Below are positions 52,975 through 63,545 of a stretch of 64,000 nucleotides of DNA, one piece after another (the first letter of the stretch is position 1; every line of letters begins with the position of its first letter). A program made the translations under genes and the position numbers. The DNA is taken from the NCBI RefSeq assembly GCF_010727945.1, contig NZ_AP022569.1:4650001-4714000 (forward strand), written 5' to 3'. Below the pieces are notes generated by a model. The model saw nothing but the letters and a program-made list of their open reading frames with translations. It ran no database searches and was not told the origin of the DNA. The DNA comes from Mycobacterium cookii (GTDB lineage Bacteria; Actinomycetota; Actinomycetes; Mycobacteriales; Mycobacteriaceae).

Positions 52975-53877
52975 TTAGGCACCCCAGATGTCGGTGATCG
53001 CGGGCGCCCGGGTTGCGTACCCCAGCTTGGGCAGCCCGTACATCTCTTCGAGGGTGGACAGCACGTTGTAGTGGCTGATCGGCTCGTTGTAGATGCCGGG
53101 CCGGACGCTCGCGCCGTAGAACACCGTGGGGATCTGATTGCGCGGGGTGTTGTCGTCCTCGTCCCAGGTCAGGATTAGCAGGCTGTTGTTGGCCCGCGCC
53201 CACGACGCGTACTGCGACAGATTTTGATACAGCCAGGTGTCGCCCTGAGTGATCGAGCCGTCGTGCATGTCGTTGTCGAGGTTGGGGATGACGATCGAGA
53301 CGGTCGGCAGGCTGGCGTAATTCCCGGGCGGCGGAAATGCGGAGAACGGCAGCGAGCGGGAACTCGGGATATTGGTGAAGCTGGCCCAGGGCACATGCTT
53401 GCGCGCATATTTCCCGGCGCTGCAGGCCGGCGAGCCCACCTCCGGAAGGCCTTCCGCGTAGCCCGCGAACGTGCGACCCGCCCCGAGTAACTGGGAGCCG
53501 AGGTTGGGCGTGTTGCCGCCGTTGACCGGACAGACGTTCGCCGTGACGAGCGTGTTGCCGGCGAACAAGGCGTAGTAGTTGGGTTCGCTGGGATGCAACT
53601 CGGCGAAGGATTGCGCCATCATCGCGCCGCCCGCGGCCAGCTCGTTGATGAAGGGGGCCGCCTTGTTGCCGATGATGTTCGTTTGTGAGCGGTTCTCCTC
53701 GATCACGATGACCACGTGCGCGGGGGTCGGGACGGAGGCCGCCCGGAACTCGACCGTGGTGTTGTCCGGCCGCTGGGGAGGCGACGGCCACGACATCAAC
53801 GCCGTGGCGACCGTCAACACGCCGACGAGGCTGACCGCGCGATGTCGCTTGCCGTTCCGCCCGGGTCGGCGCCGCAT
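52975..53877 (-). CDS. sapM: Secreted acid phosphatase SapM
   Basis: A 300-residue protein with a signal segment (SLVGVLTVATALMSWP). The phosphoesterase domain carries VIVIEENRSQTNI, NGGNTPNLGSQ, VIPNLDNDMHDG and LTWDEDDNTPRNQIPTVFYG, typical of the alkaline phosphatase-like phospholipase C/SapM group. In M. tuberculosis SapM dephosphorylates phosphatidylinositol-3-phosphate on phagosomes (established). It corresponds to Rv3310. It is 37 bases from the Rv3311-like gene, on the same strand. Confidence 0.93.
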   Translation of the reverse strand: MRRRPGRNGKRHRAVSLVGVLTVATALMSWPSPPQRPDNTTVEFRAASVPTPAHVVIVIEENRSQTNIIGNKAAPFINELAAGGAMMAQSFAELHPSEPNYYALFAGNTLVTANVCPVNGGNTPNLGSQLLGAGRTFAGYAEGLPEVGSPACSAGKYARKHVPWASFTNIPSSRSLPFSAFPPPGNYASLPTVSIVIPNLDNDMHDGSITQGDTWLYQNLSQYASWARANNSLLILTWDEDDNTPRNQIPTVFYGASVRPGIYNEPISHYNVLSTLEEMYGLPKLGYATRAPAITDIWGA

Positions 53878-54027
53878 TGCGGGAGTATATGGCCGGTTTG
53901 CCGGACTCGGCGGCTCGGCTTACACGTGTCGGCTGGCGATTGAATGAAAAATAACTGTGAATTTGCCGTATTGCATTACGCTTCAGCCGAACCGCAGGGT
54001 CGGGGGACCCGCGGCAGGGAGGTCGCC

Positions 54028-55386
54028 ATGTCGAGTGTGCGGGGTCGTGCGCTGGGTGTTGCATGTTCGGCGGCTGTGTTGGGCACGGCCTTGGCGGTGA
54101 CCGGACCGTCCGCGGTGCGCGCGCTGATGGCCGACGTCGGCCTGCTTGCCAACGACGGCTTGATCATGGGCGGTACCGGCAACCCGATGCCCGACCAGGC
54201 CTACCTCAACAGCGTCGAAGGCCTCTACCTAAGCCAGTACTCCGGATACAACTTCGAACCCGTGACGACGCCGGAGCAGTTCTGTCCGATCGAATGCTCG
54301 GCCGGCCAGCCCGACCTGGGTTTCGGTGACTCGGTGAATGCCGGCGTCGGCGACCTGAACAGTGCGATCGTCCCGGGGGACAACGTCTCGGTGCTCGGCT
54401 ACTCGCAGAGCGCGACCGTCGCCACGGTCGAGATGAACAATCTGATCAACCACACCCCGGCCGGGGTGAACCTGAGCGACCTGCATTTCACGCTGCTCGG
54501 CGATCCGAACAGTCCGATCGGCGGCATGCTGGACCGCTTCCAGTTCCCGGACGGCGTGGGCGCGTTCAGCTTGAGCCCTGAACCGCAGCACATTCCGTTC
54601 CTGGACATTCCGATGAGCTTGGAACCGACACCGCTCAGCGGGATCGCCACCGACATCTACATGGGCGAGTACGACGGCTGGGCGGACTTCCCCTCGGACC
54701 CCACCAACATCTGGGCCGACATCAATGCGCTGATCGGCATCGAGACGGTGCACCCGTACTACCCCGACCCGACGCCCGGGGTGAACCTGGACACCGGGAA
54801 CATCATCGACCTGGGGAAGATTGGCGACACCACCTTCCATGCGATCCCCGCGCCGCTGCCGGCGTTGGCGTTCATGTACGACGGCGGACCTGCCGGAATG
54901 TTCTTCTACGACACCTTCAGCCCGTTCGCGAAGTTGGTGGACGACTGGGGCTACGGCAACCCGGGCGACCCGTTCGTCGGCGTCAACGGCACCGATGCGA
55001 TCGGCCCCTGGCAGGTCGACGCGACCGGCCAGCTGATGGCCTCCGGCGTCGACGGCTTCATCCCGAAGATGGACCCGCTGCAGATGCTGGCCGGCGTCGA
55101 GTACGCCGCGGTGCAGACGTTCGTCGGGCCGATCAACGACCTGTTGGGGGACGCCGGCCAATCGCCGCTGCCGACGTCGTTCGTCGACGGGTTGCTGACA
55201 CTGTCGGGCTACGACTTGACCAACCAGCTCGACGCGTCGCTGCTGACTGCATGGGCCGACGCGACAGCGAGCATCCCGTCGCTGGGTCCGGACGCCATCC
55301 TCGACGGATCGCCGCTGATCTCCGGTCAGCCGCTGATCGACCTCGTCGGGTACGGGTTCGACATCTTCAACTTCTTCGGCGCCTAA
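54028..55386 (+). CDS. Exported PE-PPE-domain serine hydrolase
   Basis: A 452-residue protein with a signal peptide ([20 protein letters not shown]). The PE-PPE domain follows at once: [21 protein letters not shown], and the nucleophile in [14 protein letters not shown] (near residue 135). These hydrolases act on long-chain esters or acyltrehalose precursors; no PE or PPE N-terminus is attached here. GGGAGG six bases before ATG 54028 fixes the start, against an in-frame start at 53944. The C-terminal 130 residues have no clear domain. It is divergent from sapM. Confidence 0.88.
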   Translation: MSSVRGRALGVACSAAVLGTALAVTGPSAVRALMADVGLLANDGLIMGGTGNPMPDQAYLNSVEGLYLSQYSGYNFEPVTTPEQFCPIECSAGQPDLGFGDSVNAGVGDLNSAIVPGDNVSVLGYSQSATVATVEMNNLINHTPAGVNLSDLHFTLLGDPNSPIGGMLDRFQFPDGVGAFSLSPEPQHIPFLDIPMSLEPTPLSGIATDIYMGEYDGWADFPSDPTNIWADINALIGIETVHPYYPDPTPGVNLDTGNIIDLGKIGDTTFHAIPAPLPALAFMYDGGPAGMFFYDTFSPFAKLVDDWGYGNPGDPFVGVNGTDAIGPWQVDATGQLMASGVDGFIPKMDPLQMLAGVEYAAVQTFVGPINDLLGDAGQSPLPTSFVDGLLTLSGYDLTNQLDASLLTAWADATASIPSLGPDAILDGSPLISGQPLIDLVGYGFDIFNFFGA

Positions 55387-55414
55387 GCGCTGGGCGGCCC
55401 GTAGGGTCGACGCG

Positions 55415-56038
55415 ATGGATGTGCATGTCGTCGACCACCCGCTGGCCGCGGTCCGGCTCACCACACTGCGCGATGAGCGATCCGACAACGCCACCTTCCG
55501 CGCCGCGCTCGCCGACCTTTCGCTGATGCTGGTCTACGAAGCCACCCGCGATGCGCCGCGCGACACGGTCGACCTCCACACCCCGCTGGCCGAAACGACG
55601 GGGACACGGCTGGCCACCCCGCCGCTTCTGGTCGCGGTATTGCGGGCCGGGCTCGGCATGGTCGAGCCGGCGCACGCGCTGCTACCCGAGGCGGCCGTCG
55701 GGTTCGTCGGGGTTGCCCGCGACGAGGAAACCGCACTGCCCACCGAGTACCTGGTGTCGTTGCCCGACGATCTGCGTGGCCAACCGGTGCTCGTCCTCGA
55801 CCCGATGCTGGCCACCGGCGGCTCGATGACGCACACCGTCGGCCTGCTGCACAGCCGCGGTGCCGACGACATCACCGTGCTGTGCGTGGTGGCGGCCCCG
55901 GAAGGTGTTGCGGCGCTGCAGAAGACGGCACCCGACGCGCGGTTGTTTGCGGCGGCCATCGACGCCGGGCTCAACGAGGTCGCCTACATCGTGCCGGGTC
56001 TCGGCGACGCCGGCGATCGCCAGTTCGGTCCGCGCTGA
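55415..56038 (+). CDS. upp: Uracil phosphoribosyltransferase
   Basis: A 207-residue type I phosphoribosyltransferase. [29 protein letters not shown] (PRPP loop) and [13 protein letters not shown] at the C-terminus (uracil binding) are intact. It salvages uracil to UMP. It corresponds to Rv3309c. It is convergent with pmmB, with one base between stops. The gene ahead is the PE-PPE hydrolase on the same strand, 28 bases away. Confidence 0.95.
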   Translation: MDVHVVDHPLAAVRLTTLRDERSDNATFRAALADLSLMLVYEATRDAPRDTVDLHTPLAETTGTRLATPPLLVAVLRAGLGMVEPAHALLPEAAVGFVGVARDEETALPTEYLVSLPDDLRGQPVLVLDPMLATGGSMTHTVGLLHSRGADDITVLCVVAAPEGVAALQKTAPDARLFAAAIDAGLNEVAYIVPGLGDAGDRQFGPR

Positions 56039-56039
56039 G

Positions 56040-57617
56040 CTACCAGCTCCGTACTGCGGCGGCGAGTTCGTCACACAGTGCGGCGGCGTGCGGGCGGGTG
56101 CCGGAGCGGACTTCGATGTAGAACTTGACCTTCGGTTCGGTGCCTGAGGGCCGGACCACGACGCGCACCGACGTGCCTGCGTCGCCGCCGGTGAAGATCA
56201 GAGCATCGGTCCGGCTCATCAGATCCGTTGTGGCTGAGGCGAACCCGACCAGCTTCGTCGGCGGCGCTGCCCGCAGTCGGCGCATCAGGGCGGCTGCCCG
56301 GTCGGGGTCGGCCACCGGCCTCGATACGGCGGCGCCGACGTGCACACCGAACCGGCGGGCGAGGTCGTCGAGCGCGTCCAGCACCGATGCGCCTGATCCT
56401 TTGAGCGTGGCGACCAGATCGCAGGCCAGCACCGCGGCGCTGATGCCGTCCTTGTCGCGGACCGCCGCCGGGTCGACGCAGTGCCCGATGGCCTCCTCGT
56501 AGGCGTAGACCAGGGACGTGCCGGGCAGCTCGGCGTCGGCGCGAGCCAGCCACTTGAAACCGGTGAGGGTCTCGACGTGGTGTGCGCCCCAGCGCGCCGC
56601 GATCGAGGCCAGCATCCGCGATGACACGACCGTGCTGGCCACCACGCTGGTCGCCAGTGTGCTCGGCTCGGTGCGCGACAGGGTGAAATCGCCGAGCAGC
56701 CAACCGGTTTCGTCACCCGACAACATCCGCCAGCCGGTGGGCGTCGGGATGCCGACCGCGCACCGATCGGCATCAGGATCAAGTGCGATCGCGACGTCGG
56801 CATCGACGTCGGCGGCCAGCGCCAGCACCGCGTCGGCGGCGCCGGGCTCTTCGGGATTCGGGAATGTCACGGTGGGGAAGTCGGGGTCGGGAGCGAATTG
56901 GGCGGCGACGGTGTGCACGTCGTGCACGCCGGCGCGGCGCAGTGTCTCCACCGCCACCGCGCCGCCCACGCCGTGCAAGGCGGTCAACGCGACGCGAACC
57001 GGTCCCGGCGACCGCCGCAGCCCCGCGGCCCGGTCGATATACTGCTCGATCAGTTCGGCACCGGCGGGTTCGACTGGCGCCCTGGCGATTTCGTCGGCGA
57101 ATGGCGCGCCGTCGATCGCGGCTTCGATCTCCCGGTCGGTGGGGGAGACGATCTGAATCCCGCCGTCCAGGTACACCTTGTAGCCGTTGTCGGCCGGTGG
57201 ATTGTGTGACGCGGTGATCTGAATGCCCGCCGCCGCGCCGGTCTGCCGCACGGAAAACGCCAGCACCGGCGTGGGTACCGGATCGGCAAACTGCATCACC
57301 GAAAATCCCTCGGCGGCAAGCGCTTCCGCGGCCGCCACACAGAATTCGGCCGACCCGTGTCGCGCGTCCCGTCCGACGATCACCGTCGAGCCGGCCACGC
57401 CGCGACCGGTGAGCACCGTCGCTAGCGCCCACGTCGCCCGCAGCACCACCGCGACGTTCATCGCGTCCGGGCCGCCCCGCACCGGGCCGCGCAATCCGGC
57501 GGTGCCGAAGGTCAGCGGCCTGGCGAACCGCGCCGTCAGCTCGGCCGGATCGCAACGGGCGAGTTCGGCGGCCGTCACCGGATCGGGGTCGTGGGCGATC
57601 CACTCCTCCGGAGTCAT
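56040..57617 (-). CDS. pmmB: Phosphomannomutase/phosphoglucomutase-family enzyme PmmB
   Basis: A 525-residue alpha-D-phosphohexomutase. ITASHNPPADNGYKVY holds the phosphoserine (near residue 133). ALDPDADRCAVG binds magnesium, and RPSGTEPKVKFY binds substrate phosphate. The family interconverts hexose- or pentose-phosphates. Next to deoD it may act as phosphopentomutase on (deoxy)ribose-1-phosphate (inference). It corresponds to Rv3308 (534 aa). It starts 15 bases after the deoD stop, so the two are one operon. Confidence 0.92.
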   Translation of the reverse strand: MTPEEWIAHDPDPVTAAELARCDPAELTARFARPLTFGTAGLRGPVRGGPDAMNVAVVLRATWALATVLTGRGVAGSTVIVGRDARHGSAEFCVAAAEALAAEGFSVMQFADPVPTPVLAFSVRQTGAAAGIQITASHNPPADNGYKVYLDGGIQIVSPTDREIEAAIDGAPFADEIARAPVEPAGAELIEQYIDRAAGLRRSPGPVRVALTALHGVGGAVAVETLRRAGVHDVHTVAAQFAPDPDFPTVTFPNPEEPGAADAVLALAADVDADVAIALDPDADRCAVGIPTPTGWRMLSGDETGWLLGDFTLSRTEPSTLATSVVASTVVSSRMLASIAARWGAHHVETLTGFKWLARADAELPGTSLVYAYEEAIGHCVDPAAVRDKDGISAAVLACDLVATLKGSGASVLDALDDLARRFGVHVGAAVSRPVADPDRAAALMRRLRAAPPTKLVGFASATTDLMSRTDALIFTGGDAGTSVRVVVRPSGTEPKVKFYIEVRSGTRPHAAALCDELAAAVRSW

Positions 57618-57632
57618 GCGAGCCTCAGAGCC

Positions 57633-58436
57633 TCAGAGCCGCGCGACGACGTCGGCCAGCAGCGCGCCCATCCGGGTCGCGGCCTCCGCGCCGGTGGCGA
57701 GCACCTCGATGTGGCTCAGCGGCTCACCGGTGATGCCCGCGGCCATGTTGGTGACCAGCGAGATGCCGAGTATCTCGGCGCCCGCCGCGCGCGCGGCGAT
57801 CGTCTCGTGCACGGTCGACATGCCGACCAGGTCGGCGCCCAGCGTCCGCAACATCCGAATCTCGGCGGGCGTCTCAAAATGCGGCCCGGGCAGCCCGGCG
57901 TACACGCCGTAGTCCAGCGTCGGGTCGACCTCGCGGGCCAGCGACCGCAGCCGCGGGCTGTATGCGTCGACCATGTCGACGAACTGGGCTCCGACCAAAG
58001 GCGATCGCCCGGTCAGGTTCAGGTGGTCGCTGATCAACACCGGCTGGCCGACGGCGAAGTCCTCGCGCACCGCGCCGGCGGCATTGGTCAGCACCACCAC
58101 GCGCGCGCCGACTGCGCAGGCCGTTCGCACCGGATGCACGACGTGCCGCAGGTCATGGCCCTCGTAGGCGTGCACCCGACCGGCCAACACCAGCACGCGA
58201 TGCGCACCGATGCCGACCGACAACACGTGACCGGTGTGCCCGACCGCGGTCGGCGGGGTGAACCCCGGCAGGTCTGCCATCGGCAGAATCGCGGTCGGCC
58301 GGCCCAGCGCGGCCACGGCCGGTGACCACCCCGAACCCAGAACGATCGCGACGTCGTGCTCGGCGATCTCGGTGATGTCGGCGATGAACTGCGCAGCCGT
58401 CCGTGCAAGCGCGTCGGGGTCTGGTGGACCGGTCAC
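57633..58436 (-). CDS. deoD: Purine nucleoside phosphorylase
   Basis: A 267-residue trimeric-type phosphorylase. [13 protein letters not shown] (phosphate loop), [22 protein letters not shown] and [19 protein letters not shown] are the conserved blocks. It splits inosine and guanosine and their deoxy forms. It corresponds to Rv3307 (268 aa). The start GTG 58436 ([14 protein letters not shown]) is chosen over a frame that stays open for 1.2 kb upstream antisense to amiB1. It heads the deoD-pmmB operon and is divergent from amiB1. Confidence 0.94.
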   Translation of the reverse strand: MTGPPDPDALARTAAQFIADITEIAEHDVAIVLGSGWSPAVAALGRPTAILPMADLPGFTPPTAVGHTGHVLSVGIGAHRVLVLAGRVHAYEGHDLRHVVHPVRTACAVGARVVVLTNAAGAVREDFAVGQPVLISDHLNLTGRSPLVGAQFVDMVDAYSPRLRSLAREVDPTLDYGVYAGLPGPHFETPAEIRMLRTLGADLVGMSTVHETIAARAAGAEILGISLVTNMAAGITGEPLSHIEVLATGAEAATRMGALLADVVARL

Positions 58437-58484
58437 AGAGCGGCAGCTTAGTCCGCCCGTCACCGTCGGTGAGATACTGCGACG

Positions 58485-59669
58485 ATGGGCCCAATCCCGG
58501 TGCTGGATCACGTCGAGGACACGGTGCAGCGTCGCAGCACCGACCTCGTCGCGCTGTCGCACGCGATCCATGCCGAACCGGAGTTGGCATTCGCCGAGCA
58601 CCGCAGTTGCGCCAAGACGCAGGCGCTGGTGGCGGAGCGGGGTTTCGAGATCACCTCGGCAGCGGGCGGTTTGGACACCGCGTTCCGTGCGGAGTTCGGC
58701 AGCGGCCCGCTGACAGTCGGGGTGTGTGCCGAATACGACGCCCTGCCGGGGATCGGTCATGCCTGCGGCCACAACATCATTGCCGCGTCGGCCGTCGGCG
58801 CCGCGCTGGCGCTGGCCGACGTCGCCGATGAGCTCGGGCTGAAAGTGGTGCTGGTGGGCACGCCCGCCGAAGAGTTCGGCGGCGGAAAAGTGTTGCTGCT
58901 CAACGCCGGTGTGTTCGACGACCTGGCGCTCGCGGTGATGGTGCATCCCGGTCCGGTCGACATCGCGGCGGCCCGGTCGCTGACCCTGTCGGCGGTCCGG
59001 GTGGATTACCGCGGACGAGAAGCGCACGCCTCGGCCGCGCCATACCAGGGCATCAACGCCGCCGACGCCGTCACCGTCGCGCAGGTCGCGATCGGCTTGC
59101 TGCGCCAGCAGCTCGCACCGGGACAGCAGGTGCACGGCATCGTCGCCGAGGGCGGCCAGGTCGCCAACGTCATTCCCGCGCACACCGAGTTGCAGTACAC
59201 GATGCGCGCCACCGAGGCATCGTCGCTGGCCGACCTGGAAGCCAAGGTCCGCAACTGTTTCCTGGCCGGCGCGGTCGCCACCGGCTGCGACCACACCGTC
59301 GAGCAGACCGAGCCGATGTACGACGCGCTCAAGCCGGACCCCTGGATGGCCGAGGCGGTCCGCGCCGAGATGACGCGACTCGGCCGTGCGCCCGTCGACC
59401 AGGCGCTGGAAGCGGCGCTGCCGCTGGGCAGCACCGACATGGGCAACGTCACCCAGTTGCTGCCCGGCATCCACCCGATGGTGGCCGTCGATGCCGGCGG
59501 CGCGTCGTTGCATCAGCCCGCATTCACCGCAGCCGCCGCCGGTGCCAGCGCCGACAAGGCCGTGCTCGATGGGGCAATCATGTTGGCGCGCACGGTTGTT
59601 CGCGTTGCCGATTCGCCGGACCAGCGCGACCGGGTGTTGGCTGCACAAGCACAGCGGGCGGCGTCATGA
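58485..59669 (+). CDS. amiB1: M20-family amidohydrolase AmiB1
   Basis: A 394-residue metallopeptidase-like protein. [15 protein letters not shown] holds the first zinc ligands, PAEEFGGGK the catalytic and metal glutamates. The lid domain follows, then [19 protein letters not shown]. The group includes aminobenzoyl-glutamate and N-acyl amino acid hydrolases, so the substrate is not certain. It corresponds to Rv3306c. Its TGA overlaps the ATG of amiA1. Confidence 0.9.
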   Translation: MGPIPVLDHVEDTVQRRSTDLVALSHAIHAEPELAFAEHRSCAKTQALVAERGFEITSAAGGLDTAFRAEFGSGPLTVGVCAEYDALPGIGHACGHNIIAASAVGAALALADVADELGLKVVLVGTPAEEFGGGKVLLLNAGVFDDLALAVMVHPGPVDIAAARSLTLSAVRVDYRGREAHASAAPYQGINAADAVTVAQVAIGLLRQQLAPGQQVHGIVAEGGQVANVIPAHTELQYTMRATEASSLADLEAKVRNCFLAGAVATGCDHTVEQTEPMYDALKPDPWMAEAVRAEMTRLGRAPVDQALEAALPLGSTDMGNVTQLLPGIHPMVAVDAGGASLHQPAFTAAAAGASADKAVLDGAIMLARTVVRVADSPDQRDRVLAAQAQRAAS

Positions 59670-60838
59670 CTCTCGCCCACGTCGCGGACTCCTGGCTCGC
59701 CGCGCACTTCGACGAACTGGTCGAGTGGCGGCGCCACATCCACCGCTATCCGGAACTGGGCCGCCAGGAGTACGTCACCACGCAGTTCGTCGCCGAGCGG
59801 CTGGTCGACGCCGGGCTCAACCCGAAGGTGTTGCCAGGCGGGACCGGGTTGACCTGCGACTTCGGCCCGGATCGCGAGCCTCGAATCGCGTTGCGGGCCG
59901 ACATGGATGCGTTGCCGATGGCTGAGCGCACCGGTGCCCCGTACGCCTCGACGATGCCGAACGCCGCCCACGCCTGCGGGCACGACGGGCACACCGCGAT
60001 CCTGCTGGGTACCGCGCTCGCGCTGGCGGGGGCGCCCGAGTTGCCGGTCGGGCTGCGGCTGATCTTCCAGCCGGCCGAAGAACTGATGCCCGGCGGTGCG
60101 ATCGACACCATCGCCGCGGGCGCGCTGTCCGGGGTGAGCCGCATCTTCGCGCTGCACTGCGATCCCCGGCTGGAGGTCGGCAGGATCGCGGTGAAGACCG
60201 GTCCGATAACGTCGGCGGCCGACATGATCGAGATCAGCCTGTCGTCGCCGGGCGGGCACACCTCGCGGCCACACCTGACCAGCGATCTGGTCTACGGGCT
60301 GGGCACGCTGATCACCGGCGTGCCCGGCATCCTGTCGCGGCGCATCGACCCGCGCAACAGCACCGTGATGGTGTGGGGCGCGGTCAATGCCGGCGTGGCC
60401 GCCAACGCCATTCCGCAGAGCGGCACACTGGCCGGCACCATCCGGACCGCCAGCCGGGAGACCTGGCTGGGCCTGGAGGACATCGTCCGGGAGGCGGTGG
60501 CGGCGTTGCTGTCGCCGCTGGGCATCGAGCACACCGTGCAGTACAACCGCGGGGTTCCGCCGGTGGTCAACGAAGAGGTCTCGACGCGGATCATCACCCA
60601 CGCCGTCGAGGCGCTCGGCCCGGACGCGTTGGCCGACACCCGCCAATCCGGCGGCGGCGAGGACTTCTCCTGGTATCTGGAGGAAGTGCCCGGAGCGATG
60701 GCGCGGCTGGGGGTGTGGTCGGGTCACGGTCCACAGCTCGATCTGCATCAGCCGACGTTCGACCTCGACGAGCGGGCACTGGCGGTCGGGCTGCGGCTGA
60801 TGGTCAACATCGTGGAGCAGTCCGCCGCGCTGGGTTGA
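59666..60838 (+). CDS. amiA1: M20-family amidohydrolase AmiA1
   Basis: A 390-residue protein paralogous to AmiB1. HRYPELGRQEYVTTQ at the start, HACGHDGHTAILLGTA (metal ligands), IFQPAEELMPGG and SGGGEDFSWYLEEVPGA are the M20D (IAA-amino acid hydrolase/hippuricase) motifs. It corresponds to Rv3305c. ATG 59666 overlaps the amiB1 stop. The pair looks like an old tandem duplication with different substrate preference (inference). Confidence 0.9.
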   Translation: MTLAHVADSWLAAHFDELVEWRRHIHRYPELGRQEYVTTQFVAERLVDAGLNPKVLPGGTGLTCDFGPDREPRIALRADMDALPMAERTGAPYASTMPNAAHACGHDGHTAILLGTALALAGAPELPVGLRLIFQPAEELMPGGAIDTIAAGALSGVSRIFALHCDPRLEVGRIAVKTGPITSAADMIEISLSSPGGHTSRPHLTSDLVYGLGTLITGVPGILSRRIDPRNSTVMVWGAVNAGVAANAIPQSGTLAGTIRTASRETWLGLEDIVREAVAALLSPLGIEHTVQYNRGVPPVVNEEVSTRIITHAVEALGPDALADTRQSGGGEDFSWYLEEVPGAMARLGVWSGHGPQLDLHQPTFDLDERALAVGLRLMVNIVEQSAALG

Positions 60839-60931
60839 TCGCTGGGAGTGTGGCCCGGCACAGATTTCGATAGGAAACGATGTTGGTCGCGACACCAGCG
60901 GGCCGTGACCGAAGCTGCGAAAATTCTCGAC

Positions 60932-62545
60932 ATGGCTACGCAATCCACGATTTGGGATGTGACATACGGCCTGCTGCGCACCTTGGGCCTGACGACGGTG
61001 TTCGGCAATCCGGGATCGACCGAGCAGACGTTCCTGAAGAATTTTCCCGACGACTTCACCTATGTCCTTGGCTTGCAGGAAGCGTCGGTGCTGGCGATGG
61101 CCGACGGCTTCGCGCAGGCCACCGGTAAACCGACGCTGGTGAACCTGCACACCGCGGCGGGCACCGGCAACGCGATGGGCAGCCTGATCGCCGCCTACAA
61201 GAGCAACACTCCGTTGATCGTCACCGCCGGACAGCAGACGCGCGAGATGTCGCTGTGCGAGCCGTATCTGACCAACACCAGCGCGACGCAGCTGCCGTTG
61301 CCGTGGGTCAAGTGGGCCTACGAACCGGCACGGGCCGAGGATGTGCCGGCTGCGTTCATGCGGGCCTACACGGTCGCGGTCCAGCCGCCGGCGGGCCCGG
61401 TGTATCTGTCCATCCCCCTTGATGATTGGGAGAAACCAGCTCTTGGTCCCGCGGTCGTGCGGACGTCAAGCACGCGGATTGCCCCCGACGCGGACCGGCT
61501 GCGCGCCTTCGCCGACCGGATCAACCGGGCGCAGCGACCCGCGCTGGTGATCGGTCCCGAGGTCGACCGGGCCGACGCCTGGGACGCCGGCGTCGCGTTC
61601 GCGGAGAAGGTGCACGCCCCGGTCTACGGAAGCCCGCTGACCGACCGGGCGGGCTTCCCGGAGAACCATGCCCTCTGGCAGGGGTTGTTGCCGATGACCA
61701 TCGCCGAAGTCACCGAGGTGCTGCGCGGTCACGACCTCGTAGTCGTGGTCGGTGCGCAGGTCTTCCGCTACTACCCGTATGTGCCCGGCGACTACCTGCC
61801 CGACGGCACCGAGCTGCTGCAGATCACCAACGATCCGTTCCTGACCGGTGCGGCGCCCGTCGGCGACAGCCTGCTGAGCGACACCCTGCTGGCCCTGCAG
61901 CAGCTGACCCCGCTGATCGAGGCCAAATCCGGCCGGCCGACGCCGACGCCGATCGACCGAAGCCCGGCGACCGTCGAATCGGTGAGTGCCCCGCTGACCC
62001 CGGAGCAGGTCTACTCGACGCTGAGCACGGTGAGGCAGCCCGGGGCGGCGCTGGCGAACGAGTCAACGTCGACGCTGGCCGAGCAGCAGCGCTGGCTGCC
62101 GGCCGTCGGACCCCGATCGTTCTTCGCCACCGGCAGCGGCGGCATCGGGTGGGGCGTACCGGGCGCCGTCGGCGTCGCGTTGGGCGATCGGGCCAGCGGG
62201 CGTAATCGTCATGTGGTGGCGACTATCGGCGACGGGTCTTTCCAGTATTCGATCCAGGCGATCTGGACCGCAGCACAGCACAAACTGCCGATCGTGTTCG
62301 TCGTCATGCGCAACGGCGAATACTCGATTCTGAAATCCTTTGCGCTGCTGGAGAAGACGCCCAACGTGCCGGGTCTGGATCTGCCCGGCCTGGACATCGA
62401 GTCGCTGGCGATCGGCTTCGGCTGCCGCGCTGTCACGGTCGACGGAACCGAGCAACTGGTCAAGGAATTCGAGGCTGCGCTGGGCGCCGACGGGCCGACC
62501 GTCATCGTGATCCCGACCAAACCTCAAGTCGCGCATCTGGGCTGA
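60932..62545 (+). CDS. Benzoylformate decarboxylase-like ThDP enzyme
   Basis: A 537-residue thiamine-diphosphate enzyme. YVLGLQEASVLAMADGFAQATG carries the catalytic Glu (near residue 48). VATIGDGSFQYSIQAIWTAAQ is the ThDP-binding GDG motif (near 427), followed by IVFVVMRNGEYSIL. It is closest to benzoylformate decarboxylase (MdlC) by layout and by GNPGSTEQTFLKNFP at the start; the substrate range of such proteins is wide. ATG 60932 is used; an open frame upstream begins at 60848. The quinone oxidoreductase follows two bases after the stop. Confidence 0.85.
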   Translation: MATQSTIWDVTYGLLRTLGLTTVFGNPGSTEQTFLKNFPDDFTYVLGLQEASVLAMADGFAQATGKPTLVNLHTAAGTGNAMGSLIAAYKSNTPLIVTAGQQTREMSLCEPYLTNTSATQLPLPWVKWAYEPARAEDVPAAFMRAYTVAVQPPAGPVYLSIPLDDWEKPALGPAVVRTSSTRIAPDADRLRAFADRINRAQRPALVIGPEVDRADAWDAGVAFAEKVHAPVYGSPLTDRAGFPENHALWQGLLPMTIAEVTEVLRGHDLVVVVGAQVFRYYPYVPGDYLPDGTELLQITNDPFLTGAAPVGDSLLSDTLLALQQLTPLIEAKSGRPTPTPIDRSPATVESVSAPLTPEQVYSTLSTVRQPGAALANESTSTLAEQQRWLPAVGPRSFFATGSGGIGWGVPGAVGVALGDRASGRNRHVVATIGDGSFQYSIQAIWTAAQHKLPIVFVVMRNGEYSILKSFALLEKTPNVPGLDLPGLDIESLAIGFGCRAVTVDGTEQLVKEFEAALGADGPTVIVIPTKPQVAHLG

Positions 62546-62547
62546 CG

Positions 62548-63522
62548 ATGCGCGTTATCGAGGTCTCCGCACTCGGCGGCCCCGAGGTCCTGGATTACGT
62601 CGAGCGTCCGGTGCCCGAACCCGGGCCAGGGCAGGTGCTGATCAAGGCCGAGGCGATCGGCGTCAACTTCATCGACACGTATTTCCGGACCGGGCTGTAT
62701 CCGCGGCCACTTCCGTTCATTCTCGGCAGCGAGGTCTGCGGCACCGTCGTCGGGGTGGGTGCGGAAGTCGGCCGGCTGTCGGTCGGCGACCGCGTGGCCA
62801 CCTCAGACGCTCTCGGTGCGTACGCCGAATTCACGGTTGCACCGGCCGACCTGGTGACTCCCGTTCCCGGCGGCGTCGCACCCGAGGTCGCCGCGTCCGC
62901 GCTGCTCAAAGGCCACACCGCGCACCTGCTGATCAGGTCGGTGTATCCCGTCGGTGCGGATGTCACCGTCTTGCTTCATGCCGGGGCCGGCGGAGTCGGG
63001 CTGATCCTGACGCAGTGGGCGACCAGCTTGGGTGCCCGGGTGATCACGACCGTCTCGACGCCGCAGAAGGCTGAACTGTCGCGGCAGGCAGGGGCGGTCG
63101 AGGTGCTCGACTATCCGAACGACCCGGCGGTGTTCGGCGCCGCGATCCGGTCGTTGACCGACGGGGAAGGTGTGGCCGCCGCGTACGACGGCGTCGGCAA
63201 GTCGACGTTCGATGCCAGCCTGGCCAGTCTGGCGATCCGCGGCACGTTGGCTTTGTATGGAGCGTCCAGCGGACCCGTGCCACCCGTCGATCCGCAGCGG
63301 CTCAACGCCGCGGGCTCGGTGTATCTGACCCGGCCCATGCGCACCCACTTCAACCGAACCTACGACGAATTCGCTTGGCGTTCAGCCGATTTGTTCCAGG
63401 TGATACTGGACGGCACGGTCACTGTGACGACCGGGAAGACCTATCGACTCGCCGACGCGGCGCAAGCCCATCGCGACCTGGAAGGCCGCAAGACACATGG
63501 ATCGACGGTGCTCATCCCCTGA
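62548..63522 (+). CDS. Quinone oxidoreductase (zinc-independent MDR family)
   Basis: A 324-residue medium-chain reductase. GVNFIDTYFRTGLYPRPLPFILGSEVCG is the family N-terminal block, and LLHAGAGGVGLILTQWA is the NADPH-binding loop (near residue 147). No zinc-ligand set is present. It reduces quinones or enals with NADPH. It is two bases downstream of the ThDP enzyme and may remove reactive carbonyl products (inference). Confidence 0.9.
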   Translation: MRVIEVSALGGPEVLDYVERPVPEPGPGQVLIKAEAIGVNFIDTYFRTGLYPRPLPFILGSEVCGTVVGVGAEVGRLSVGDRVATSDALGAYAEFTVAPADLVTPVPGGVAPEVAASALLKGHTAHLLIRSVYPVGADVTVLLHAGAGGVGLILTQWATSLGARVITTVSTPQKAELSRQAGAVEVLDYPNDPAVFGAAIRSLTDGEGVAAAYDGVGKSTFDASLASLAIRGTLALYGASSGPVPPVDPQRLNAAGSVYLTRPMRTHFNRTYDEFAWRSADLFQVILDGTVTVTTGKTYRLADAAQAHRDLEGRKTHGSTVLIP

Positions 63523-63545
63523 GCGACGACGACTAGGCTGCCGCT

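Noticed and set aside
57633..59648. A 671-codon open frame on the minus strand running upstream of deoD
   Set aside because: Only the last 267 codons match purine nucleoside phosphorylase. The rest is antisense to amiB1, Arg/His/Gln-rich, and typical of high-GC shadow frames.
59513..61150. A 545-codon minus-strand open frame opposite amiA1 and the ThDP enzyme
   Set aside because: No family motif, biased composition, and fully antisense to two well-supported genes.
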